From positions 35,278,511 through 35,342,510 of the forward strand of contig JACMZG010001913.1 in NCBI GenBank assembly GCA_018340805.1: a stretch of DNA of 64,000 nt, in the 5' to 3' direction. Shown piece by piece: positions 44,900 to 56,100 of the stretch. Every line of letters starts with the position of its first letter. The stretch's first letter is position 1. A program made the translations under genes and the position numbers. The DNA is from Microvelia longipes. Taxonomy: Eukaryota > Arthropoda > Insecta > Hemiptera > Veliidae. The notes beneath the pieces are model-generated. The model saw only the letters and a list, made by a program, of their open reading frames with translations, was not told the DNA's origin and made no database searches.

Positions 44900-45345
44900 T
44901 CCGTATCGTTCTGTCGACAAATCAGTTCGTCGATCCATCGACATATCATAGTGTCGTCAAATCGTTCCATCGACAAATAATTTTAGTTTGTCGACGCAGT
45001 GATCTGTCGATGGAATGATTTGTCGACGCAACCTACTCGTTTCGTACCGTCGACAAAACCATTGCAACGAGAAGTTATTTGTCGACGAACGATTTTCGGT
45101 AGAATGATTTTTCGACGGGATGATTTTCGACGCAACAACCCGTTCGTACCGTCAACTGTCAACGGAATGATTTGTCGACGCAACTACTCGGTTCGTACCG
45201 TCGACAAACCATTGCAACGAGAAGTTTTGTCGACGGAACGATTTGTCGGTAGAATGATTTTTCGACGGGATGATTTGTCGACGCAACAACCCGTTCCGTA
45301 CCGTCAACTGAATGATTTGTCGACGGAACGAAATCTCACCAAATT
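44900..45345. repeat. GTCGAC-rich minisatellite with a 145-152-bp higher-order period
   Basis: Short units of 16-18 bp such as GGAATGATTTGTCGACG repeat with variants (TTCGACGG, TCGTACCGTCGAC). A block starting GGAATGATTTGTCGACGCAA at 45012 recurs at 45164 and, in part, at 45310. Open frames on both strands here follow from the repeat. Confidence 0.9.
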
Positions 45346-45577
45346 TATTTTTTAAAAAAATCCATCGAGCATATTCGCGATCAAGACTTATCGATTATAG
45401 CTTTGCTACAATTTAACTACGACTGAATAAGCTAATAAAAAGATAATAGACTCATATAAAGATAAAATTTTATCTTGTCTCCGTGGACTTAATATTGTAA
45501 ACAAAGAAATGTATCTTAAATACCTGAGGTCATAAATTTTTATCAAATAAATTAGGCATATCGTCTTAACAAATTTT

Positions 45578-45745
45578 TACTTTTTCTTATTTATACTGTA
45601 GGTATATGGGAAAAGTTTTGTGTTTGCAAAAATCCGAAATCGGGAATTACACCTGAATTATACGTTTCCAGGTAATTTTAAGACCTCCTGATTGTTTTAT
45701 AAATAAATTTCAGTCTATATGTGTGTTGAGTATCATCGTAGATCG
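45578..45745 (+). repeat. Dispersed repeat D, 5' part
   Basis: TACTTTTTCTTATTTATACT, GTAGGTATATGGGAAAAG, AAATCCGAAATCGGGAATTA and GTCTATATGTGTGTTGAG. A 3' part (TGCCATGTTTCATTTCATTA, TCAGCATTAGTTCAA) appears at 46345-46383. Confidence 0.7.
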
Positions 45746-46693
45746 TAGCTCTTCTTTTTTATCGTATCTTTTTTTTAAATTATTTATTTCTCTAACAAAA
45801 AAAATATTTTTTTGAAAGAAATTTCAGTTTTCTGCATGCTCCGTTTATCCAAACACTACATGCATTTTTAATCTTCTTAATTTTTTATGTTATAATTAAT
45901 TCTGGTTTTTTTCCTTGAAACATTTGATTTTTAATTCTTTCTTTTCTTCTTCTTTTAGTTGATATTTTATTATCAGTTTGCCAAAAGTTGTATAAAACTA
46001 GATGTAAACAAAACAAATCTTAAGAAAGTGTTCAAAACCTATTGAATTGATAAAATTAAAGAATATGATCTGAAACGTTTCATTAAAAATTAAATGTCTA
46101 TTGTTTGTGGGAGGCCATGAATTTTCTTGTGTTATGCAGGAGTTGATAAGAGGGTATCTCTTATATCTCTTATCTCAGGAGTGGCCTATCTGGAAAATAA
46201 TATTGTCATGACGTCAGTTACCGTTGAGTCGTCATGACGTATTATCATGACGTACCGTTTATAATGACTCAAAAACGTTTCAAAAAACATTAAACGCGGA
46301 AAAAAGTTTCGATGAAGCACGCATGTAGTAATATTAAACCAACAAATGTGCCATGTTTCATTTCATTATCAGCATTAGTTCAAGACCCCCACACTCAGGA
46401 TTACCTTGGGGGATTTCACTTTGTTCTCTTTTTTGGTAATAATAATAGTTTTACAGTTGTATCATTACTTGTTGTAATTTTGTATTAATACTTTTACGTT
46501 TGTATCAATACTTTTTTTTTGTTTACTTTTGTAACATTACTTTTTTTGTGAAATAAAAGCTTTGAAAAAAAAAAAAGTTTTAATTATAATGATCCAATTG
46601 AGTTAAAGTTTATACGAGCTTATACCTTTAATGTAATAATAAGTATACTTTTGTTTTAATACGACAAGTATATCTATATTTTTGTGAAGCAGT

Positions 46694-46730
46694 AAGGTCA
46701 GTGTATGAATGGGTGACCGCTGGGAATAAA
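46694..46730 (+). repeat. 5S-rRNA-like fragment
   Basis: GGTCAGTGTATGAATGGGTG followed by ACCGCTGGGAATA resembles the box C region of eukaryotic 5S rRNA (GGTTAGTACTTGGATGGGTG). Flanking sequence is shared with the fragment at 48081. Far too short for a 5S gene. Confidence 0.55.
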
Positions 46731-46831
46731 GCAGATGTTTTCTATTGTGTTTTCATTAATTCTAAGGTTATTTCATATTCTAAGGTCGACTTAGAGAGTC
46801 CGAAGTAGTGATGATGAGTCTGGCCATTTCA

Positions 46832-47042
46832 ATATTAATAATAATAATAATGCCCGTTTCAAGGCCTTTTGGCCGTTCAGGATATTTGCTCTGGGTCACA
46901 TTTACTATACTTAAAGTAAAGCTAAGTTGAGAAATCTTTTACATCAATTCTATTCATAAAAACTGAGAGCATAGCTCAGGCTGTGAACCCCGGACCTTCG
47001 GTGCCGAAGTCCAGTACTATACGACCGCGGCTACGGAGGCAG
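46832..47042 (-). mobile_element. tRNA-derived SINE, copy 2
   Basis: The minus strand starts CTGCCTCCGTAGCCGCGGTC and contains GGTCCGGGGTTCACAGCC. It ends CCTTGAAACGGGCATTATTA with an (ATT)n tail. Same family as the element at 63590. Confidence 0.7.
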
Positions 47043-47454
47043 ATGTGGCGATTTCAATAAGATTAGGAAAAGTTTCGAGGTTCCCCACACCCAAATTATT
47101 TATTTTTCAAAAGATGGAATTCCTAAACAACGCTAATGTAAAATCACAGAACAGCATTATTACTGTCACAATTAGGCGGGATCAAATGAGCTCCAAACTT
47201 TTCAAAGATGTAATTTACTTATAACAAACAAATAATATTATAATAAAACAAAAAGCCTTCGCTTTCTTGCCGCTCCGCGACCTTGGCGCTTCAAACCGTA
47301 CCCAATTTTTAATCACTGTGTACAACTATTAATACCTTAATAGTACATACATGGAAAATCCCATGTAAAAGCAGTTAAGGTTGAACTTGCGGGAAATTTT
47401 TGCATTGTTGCCATTAGAACTTTATGAGGTAGTCATATAATAATAGTTATATTT

Positions 47455-47890
47455 TTTTTTACTCTTCCTCCTATAAGAGAAGTATTGTGATTGAAATTGT
47501 AACCGGAATTGAAGTCTGTAACCGGAAATTTCATCTAAATTATCTGTTGCAGGTGTTTTAAAAACTCCTGAGTGGTTTACGCAAAGTTGTCTGTCTGTCT
47601 GTGTGTGTAGGTGTTTGTGTTTCTGTTATCATCGTAGCGCCCAGTATATTTATGCGAGAGAGATGAAATTGTGTACAAAAATCAGTCAATCGCTATAGTT
47701 GTGCTATTCGAAAAATAATTTTTATGACGTCATTAACCCGCAATAATGATAATTAATAAAACACGGGAATTTGGCATTCAATCCAAACTTGGATTGAAAT
47801 TTGGCATGCTTATAGCCATGACAACACATGTGCCAAGTTTCATCTCATTATCAGCTTTAGTTCAATTTTTTCAAATAATTTGTATAAATT
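47455..47890 (+). repeat. Dispersed repeat D, most complete copy
   Basis: About 436 bp: ACTCTTCCTCC start, ATTATCTGTTGCAGGTGTTT, ACTCCTGAGTGG, TGTCTGTCTGTGTGTGTAGG, ATCATCGTAGCGCCC, AGAGAGATGAAATTGTGTAC, TTTATGACGTCATTAA, and TTCATCTCATTATCAGC near the end. It lacks obvious terminal repeats, poly(A) or protein frames, so its class is unknown. Confidence 0.75.
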
Positions 47891-48080
47891 TTTTTAAACA
47901 ATTGTAAAAAAATCGGAAATTATTCTAATTAAGTTGAAATTTAGAACAAGTGTAAATCCTTAAGTGTAAGTGTAATCCTTGACGTAATAAATAAGTGTAC
48001 TAAGTGTACAAATAAGTTTCATAATGTAGCTTGTATATCTACGATTTTTGTTAGATTAAAAATGTTAAACAAAATTTAAC

Positions 48081-48116
48081 GAGGTTAGTACTTGGATGGG
48101 TTACCGTTCGGAGTAA
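48081..48116 (+). repeat. 5S-rRNA-like fragment
   Basis: GAGGTTAGTACTTGGATGGG followed by TTACCGTTCGGAGTAA is very close to the 5S rRNA box C region. The upstream GTATATCTACGATTTTTGT resembles the sequence before the 46694 fragment, so both belong to one repeat family. Confidence 0.6.
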
Positions 48117-48864
48117 TATATCTTTACGAGTCTGTTGCGTGCCCGAAGACAATTTAAAACGAGCGAAGCAAGTTAGAAATGGTGAAGATGAGAATAGTGA
48201 ATTCGATATAGTAAGAAAAATTCCGTGGTACTCCGTAGCTGTTTTTATAAATTAACATAAATACATATAATAAGTACATAAAACGGTAAATAAGTTTAAA
48301 GTAAACTAGACTGATCAGACTGAAAAAAATAAAAATTCAAATTATCACACAATAACGAATAGAATGCAAAAAACTCGCGATCGAACAGGATGCTTCAACA
48401 AACACTTCAAACTCAATGCTATTATTAAGACTAACATATATATTTTCCAGCGAAATCATGGCTCACTATTATAACAAGGACGTCTTCTTGTGGGAAATTA
48501 ATTTTTCTAGTAGGAAAATAATCATTAAATCGTGCATTGACTATACTAAATTAATATACTATTACACATTGTAAGTTAATTATCACTAAAAGATATTTAC
48601 AACAATTGCAATTTAGCGATTTTCAATTTTAATTTAGTGATTTTTAACTTATCGCAATAAGTCGTATCTTAACATGTTTGAGAATTATGTAACTTCATTT
48701 TAAATTTTGTACTAATACTATAATAATTTCAAATACCGCATAATGTTTAGAGAATGATTTAGCACTTAACTGTAATTGAAGGAATAAGCAATAGTTTTAT
48801 ATCCGGCATATGATATGCTTCATCCTTGAGTTTATATTACTACAGATGGAAGGGAAAATATGGT

Positions 48865-49690
48865 AATAATTAATGTTCGTTTAGAACCTTTCGGTTCATC
48901 AGGAACAACTCCTGCGGGAACCATTTCAAGTCATCAAGTAGTGCAACTAACTTTAGAATATCATTTAAGTGTAATTTAAAGTTGGTGATCATTTATCTGA
49001 ACAAAAATATTATATAACACAATATAATTGTGCGAGAGACACCTAGGAAATGTAACAAAGCAAAATGCAATCTGGGAACTGTTATGTCTCACTCTATTTT
49101 GTTACGTCTAACTGATCAGGGCGTCGACAGAGTCTAAACTCACTCTTACCTTTCAATTAAAATTCCGAATAAATTTTTAACTGTCTCAGGAATTCTTAGG
49201 AAATTCCGAATAAATTTCCAAGGGGTCTCTCGCTTGTGTAAGCTATTCATGTTTTGCAAATCTCGGTAATATCAAATTATATATGTTTAGCTTGCCAAGC
49301 ATTATGGAGGTAAGATAGCACCGCTCGTGTTTGGTAAATACTTCATATTATATCCTTCGGAGTTTTAAAGGTCAGAGTGAGTTCTGGCTCTGTCAGGGCC
49401 CTGATGAGTTAGACGCAACGAAACAAAGTAGTACATGACATTATGTCGAGCCATCAATGATGACGTAATGTCGAATGATAAAACAGTTTCCAGATGTAGC
49501 ATTGCATTTTGCTTCATACATTTCCTTAGTGTCTCCCGCACAAGTATATTGTGTCAACTATTCATTTTGTGCAAAACTCTGTAGTATCAAAAGATACATC
49601 TTACATAAACTAAGAGCGTAACCTGGGATGCGAACCTCAGACCTTCGTGATGCTAAAGTTCAGCATAAATTCTGGCGTTTTAACAAACTT
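48865..49690 (-). mobile_element. tRNA-derived SINE split by a TIR element
   Basis: On the minus strand, 49690-49595 gives GGTCTGAGGTTCGCATCCCA and GGTTACGCTCTTAGTTTAT. The rest of the SINE resumes at about 49010 with TTGTTCAGATAAATGATCAC and CAACTTTA, and ends at 48865 with GGTTCCCGCAGG and GGTTCTAAACG. The interval between is the family B element. The tRNA-like 5' end is decayed. Confidence 0.6.
49010..49590. mobile_element. TIR element family B
   Basis: Inverted arms of about 150 bp: left ACACAATATAATTGTGCGAG, GAAATGTAACAAAGCAAAAT and GACAGAGTCTAAACTCACTC; right the inverse, AGAGTGAGTTCTGGCTCTGT to GCACAAGTATATTGTGTC. No transposase. Exact ends are uncertain. Confidence 0.7.
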
Positions 49691-50103
49691 GACCAGGGAA
49701 GAATCAAAAATAAAACAATTTAATTAATTGAACATTCATATATTTAATTCAACATTTCTGATTAGAATACAAACTCTTTCATCCGCTACAATCAGATTTT
49801 CATTTTAACAATTCCAATAAAATAAATTCAATCAACACGCAATGTAACCAATATTTCTCAAGCTGCTTCAACAGGGGATGTTGAGTCAAATTCGAAAAAT
49901 TCATCAAACCCTTTTTTACAACTCGTAGAAATTTTAAATACTTAGATTTCTCTTTTTAAACAAAACTTAACACTTTAACTAAAGAAAATGCTGAAAAGCG
50001 AAAAATAAATTCATTTTGAATACTTTAACGAAGTTTGTAACTTTGAATACAGAAATAAAAAATTGAGACGAAGACGTTGAAAAAGAGCGAGAAACATATT
50101 TAG

Positions 50104-53100
50104 TTAGGCTGCTTCAAGCTGAGGACGCCTTACCGGCCTTGCTTGCTCCACCTGTCAAACAGAAACACAATGTTATTGTACAATCGTCAACCCTCTGAAG
50201 GTAAGGTTGGGGTCTATTAGACCCCATAGCATAATTAATAGTATTAATGTGTAAAGGTCACAACACTAAGTATACCTGCCAGCATAGAATGCAATTCTGA
50301 TCCGCAATAGAAGACAATTAATTGAATTATAAATGATTATAAAATTTAACTAACAGCTTATTTTCACCGGGATGTAAGTTAAAAGGCAATGCATCCAAAT
50401 AAGACAATAGTGTTATGGAGTTTTGATAAAATTCCTATATCAGTATATTGTGAAATTCCTGACTTTGTAATGATACTGGTGTAATGACTACTGCTATGTA
50501 TATAGCCATACTTCTGCTAAATTATATAAGGAGGATGAGAGGAGAGTATAATAGCTGTATAAAATGAATACCTTCAAGCACGTTTCCGGTTGAGTAGTAT
50601 CAGATGGAGTAACTTTGAGATCCTGAAGTGCTTGCAGTATGTTGTTTGCATCTCGCTGAGTCACTGTTGGACGTGCAAAATGCAAGAACGCCACTCCCCT
50701 TCCAGACAGCCAAGATATATCCCTCGGCCTTACGCCCCTCGAGCTTAGCGCTGCCTTCAGATCCCGTACGCGGACACCGCAAGTGAGGCCGGCTACTTTT
50801 AAACTGAATTCTACCCTGTAGCGGGGTCTCATGTATCCCAGTCTTGGTCTCATTCGTCTGCCGCCGGTATCTCCTCCCTGAAGATAATACTTATTTTATT
50901 AATATTAAACTGCGTAGGCTTTTGCGGTTGTCATGAAGACTTAAGTCTGTAGGGGGTGACTGAGTCAATGTAGTTGACGAATCCGCCGTTACGCTTCCAG
51001 GGTTGGAGGTATCTTCAAGGATGTTTGTTTTGTAGAACACAATGTTATACAAAACTGAACTAAGGAACATGCAAACTGAACAGTAAGCATAGTTTAGGCA
51101 ATCCTAAAGATTCCTCCATTGTTTTTTATATTTTAAATAAATAATTATTTGTCAACCATACATTTGATAGTTGAAACAGCTGGTTTGTTGACATTCAGAT
51201 TGCTGATTATTTAAGTGATATTTATACCTGAATTGGGTTCATGGGTCTCGTAAATCGTCTCCTTCTGAAAGTTCTAGTTGATCTCGAGTTTCTAGGTGGC
51301 ATAGAACTGTCCCTCTGAGAAGACATATGACGTCTTCCCCCTGGAGGCAAGCGCTCAGGGGCACTTACACGACGTCTCCTGCCGCCTCCCATCCATCCAC
51401 TGATTCTCCTTGGCCTCTGTCTCCTCTGTCTCGCTCCTCCATTTTCGTCTTCTGCTTCTTCCTTCAGCACCACTTTCTCTCCATCCCTGAAATCATCCGA
51501 TGGTTAAAGAAGTAAATCGAACGTGTTCTTCATGATTATTACCAAATAAATAATGAGATGAGATAAAAGAAAACAGAAACTAATGAGTTTAGAATCATTT
51601 ACACCTTGAAGACAAAAGAAAACTGCAGATAATGAGCTCTGTTTCATGACATTATTGCTCTGTTTTGGTTAAGGACTTCTTGTATACGTAAAAAATTCTA
51701 TCCTTTCCATTCAAATATTTAATTTAACCAATTACAATAATTTAAGAGGAAAGCAGTATTCAAAGAAATATAAAAACTCAGGTACGGGGTTTCTCGATAC
51801 TTTTCCTCTTCACATGAGCACTCGATGTTAGTTAATTTTTATGACTCAACAAAAACCATAGATATATTTGTCATACTAAAATGAAACGAGTGTGCTTATT
51901 TATTACGTATAAAGGTTATAAATAAGCACCTGTGCTTATTTAGCAGTGGGCTTATTTAATAAACTTGTACCAAATTTCAACTCAATCGAATTATTTTAAA
52001 ATTGTATAAATACACTGGGGGCTTCGATGATAACAGAAACACATACTCGCACACACACATACATACATACATTCAGACAGAAAAATTTGTGGAAACTACT
52101 CAGGAGGTCATAAAACACCTAAAACGGAATTTCTGTGACACCCTAATTTCATTTTTTTTTTGGAAACAATACTTTTCCTATATACCTATAAATGAGGAAA
52201 AGTAAAAATATTGCTATAAAGAAATTAACATTCTATTTTTTAAAACTTTCATCGGCGTCTATCTTATTTCAAAAAAAGTTCCATAATTAAGGTTATGCAA
52301 AACAACTTACTCCATCTCCTTATCCAGTAACTGCTTAAGAATAGGAATGTCATCCACTCTTCTCTGCGTCAGTTCCGTCCAGGAGAACTGAGGATGCTCT
52401 CTCTTGGGTTCAACTTCAATAACTTGAGTCGGAGTCACGATCCAGTCACAAGGGACATCGTGACTCTTAAACACGTCCTCAGAAAGTTTGTCTACGACCT
52501 GCATATCGTGGACCACTGTAACGATGGGTGCGTTGTCCGCTATTCCACCGAGCTTTTTCAGAAGAGCGTACTCTAGATCTGAAAAACCTTCGCCTTTGCC
52601 AATTCTACGTCCTGAAATATATGAATGATGTATAAGGTAATTGATACAAATTAAGTCCCGCTAAGCAGGATATTTACGTTAACGATAGTGTATAGTGGAA
52701 TTATTCTATTTTTGCATTGACCATGAAGGCGTAGCGCCTCAATAGCGCCCAACGACACCAAACTTTGGAATTTCAAATTGGGCTCATATTTGATTACTTG
52801 CATAATTTTATTCTATGACCAAAATAATTACTAATTTTCTCTTTGATTTCGTTTTCTATCACTCTATCTAGGGAAGGACATAACTACCAACGGCATTTAA
52901 AAAATATAATTAAAAATAAATTTTATGGACGACTTAATAATGTATAAAAAAGTAAGTTTCATACTTGGACAATCACTATTAGTTTGCCCCATAGATAGAC
53001 AAAATGTAAAAAAGGGGGCCCAAAATATTAGGCTCTTCATTAGTTCAGTTGGTCCATTAGCTTATTGTGTTTTTTTATTGTTATTTATCATTTTTGTCAG

Positions 53101-56100
53101 CTTTTATGTTGTAATTTATGAATATTTTACAAAGAAGTCATCTAATATAAATAAGTACCAAACATTAAAGTTGATGGAGAAAACGACCAAGTATGATACA
53201 ATTCATTTTACCTAAAAATATAAAACACTGATTTGGGTCTTTTTAAATTTTTTGGGCGCCCTTTTACAGTTTTCTCCTTTTTAGAGAGAAACTACTAGAC
53301 CATGAGAAAGTTGTTTATAAATTAGAGGCCCTGTCCTCTAATAAGGGCTAATATAATTTAACAAATAAGCACTAAATTTTATATTATAATTTTAAAAATT
53401 CAAATAAAAATACCTGTTCGATCAACAGCCACTGATCCTACAACTATGAGATCAGCGCAGACTGAGGGTTTCTTATCGAGCGCCAGATCTAAAGCTGATC
53501 CAATATGGCAAATTCCGACTCGAGTTGAAGCCATGTGATTTGAAAATTTGGTTGGTACTGCTGGGGGTGTAACGTGAAGAAACACGGCTTCACGCAGACC
53601 AGCGCAACCCACGATTAACTCTTTCCGTGTCTGCAAACATTGTCAACATATTTTCGTCACAGCATGTTATGTTTGCTATACTCCAACCTTTTCATTTCTC
53701 TTTAAGAGCTAATTCAAAAGGGCAGGCAGAGTACGATCTATTATGATAATCTTAGAATGACAATAATAATGATGATTAAGGACTATAATGTAATGAATAT
53801 GAGAATATAGGATGACAATACATTAATAATGTTGGATGACTATGTAATGTTCTTACCAAAAACCACTTGCGCGGTAAAAAAACTCTTCGCCAAGTTTTTG
53901 GTCCAAAATGTAGGAAAGAGCCTGTACAAAAGAGCCTTACTTAAAATGAGAGACAATCATCAGCTTCTTCTCCTGAGCAGCATGCCAGCAGTGTGAACAA
54001 GTTTTATTTAAACAACATAGCATCTTTTGCAGTATTTGAGGTACAAGACAATTCAGAGGTTTTCGAGGGGATAAATCATGTCGGATTTTAATATTTGTAA
54101 TAATTGCAGCACCTCCATAGATCCAAGAACATATGAATGAAATAAATGAAACGATAAGGAAATAGTCAGGTAACTACACCCTCATTATCCTTGCCAACAC
54201 TACCTCTTTTAGGTACACTCAGCATGTACGCCAACAAGGAGTAAAATCTGATAGTTGCATTTCAGTTTAAGTAAGGCTCTTTATTATAGCCATCTTCACT
54301 TTAAAACGCCAATAACCGTCGCCAACCAAAACGTTCATGATTTGGCGGAACAGAAGAGTTGATTTCCCTACTCTTTTTGACTAATGATCTGGCGGGGAGT
54401 TCGTTTACCACGTAAGTGGTTTTTGGTAAGATTTCATAACTTTTTGTTTCGCTCCTAATAGTTGGACTATTCTTCACTAAAAAAATAGGAGTAAAAAAGT
54501 TACGTGTTGTAGAAAAAGCAGTAAAGGGTGACAAGTTATTGTATATATCACTCGCAAGCTCTGTTTTCTGCGACGCGTACAGCATAGGAATTATAAATTT
54601 GGGAATTAAAAATACAGGAATGTTAAAAGCCATTAAGCGATGGGTCAATGTATATAAAAATATCATTCGCTAGCTTTGTTTTTTCCTCCATGATCAGCAT
54701 TGGATTGTCGATTTTGAGATTTTATCAGGTAGGAATGCACACAGGCATAAGACAAATCCAAAAAGTCTACATACGTCAAAATCCGTTCAATAATTTAGGA
54801 TGTAGCTGCGTAATCGTATAATACTATCGTTCGCTAGCTTAGTTTTTCCCTCATGTTTAGCTTAGGAATTTCAAATGAGATTTAATTAGGTAGGAATGCA
54901 CACGGGCATAAGAGGAATTGATAAGGTAGTTGTGTAATATTTTTTCTTTTGAAAAACTCTCGAAGGCTTTCTCGAATAGAAACGATACATAGCATTTTAT
55001 TATGGTGAGGTTACGAAGCCTTTAGTTTTTAGACTATTTATGAATCCACTAACTAAAGTTATGAGATCATGAATATTAATGTGGGCCGCGAAGCTGCCCA
55101 TATGATGAAAGAACTAATTTACACTTCTTCTGAGCAGACCAAATACGTTAAAACACATTTCAATTTTTTTAATTTAATTCTTTCAATTTACTATTGTTGT
55201 TTATGCATAATTTTTAGGGGGGGGGGGGGGCGAAGAGTTGAAACTTGATATCAAGCGGTTCAGCCAGTTATATACGACAAGTTAGCACCGTTTTAATCTA
55301 CATTTATGTTTTACAATCATTATGTTCTATTACCTCCACGATATTAAGTCTAACAGCTTCCAATGCTTTATCAAGTCCTACTTTTACTACAGTCGCTTTC
55401 GTAAAGATGTCCAATTCCGTTAATCTTTTAGCTGCCTCAGTATCGCCCTTGAAGTGAGGAATTCTGAATGTGCAGGGTCGGGGAAATAATACAAGCCCCA
55501 TTCTATTGACAAAAACATAGCAAGTGATAAACATAGTGAACTGAATCTAAAATTGGGCCGTATGAATAACAGTACAGAAATGCAATACACACGGTATTGA
55601 GTTGGCTTTATTAATACCCTGAAAAGGAAACGATACTATTGGTCTTTCGTCTTGAATTTGGTGCGAGGACCAATAGGAACGGTTTCCTCGCTGGTTTTTT
55701 GAGGTTAACTTTTAATAAAAATAGCCTTGGCCTGCTTTTAATATAAATAGGCTTACCAAAGGGCCAAGCCCTTGCTATAGAAATAACTAATTCGATTAAA
55801 TATACCATGGCTGTATGGTCCTAGTAGACCAATGCCAAAAAAACTAATTCTAGGAAGGGAGATCGTTCAATCGCTGCTTCCAATTTTTTGTATGAGTATT
55901 TATAAATGTAGTGCAGAGATTTCGAATGGATGATCATAATTTTGTAAAACTTACAAAATTACACCCATCATTAGATAAACATGCGCATTTCCTTTGGAAG
56001 ATCTAGGAAAATTTATAATTAAGTTTGTACAGACTATAAAGCATAAACGCGGGCCATTAGTTTTTTTATTGCACCGGAATCCTGAGAGAGGGAAGGATAT

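Noticed and set aside
44900..45345. CRISPR-like array
   Set aside because: Units are contiguous with no unique spacers, and the context is an animal nuclear genome.
44999..45355. 118-codon plus frame and a 66-codon minus frame
   Set aside because: Produced by the GTCGAC minisatellite, whose period keeps frames open on both strands.
50600..50782. 60-codon minus frame overlapping MTHFSD exon 7
   Set aside because: Alternative-frame shadow of the RRM-coding exon.
54301..54666. 121-codon minus-strand frame in MTHFSD intron 3
   Set aside because: No recognisable domain, overlaps a loose tandem repeat, and would not join the MTHFSD frame.
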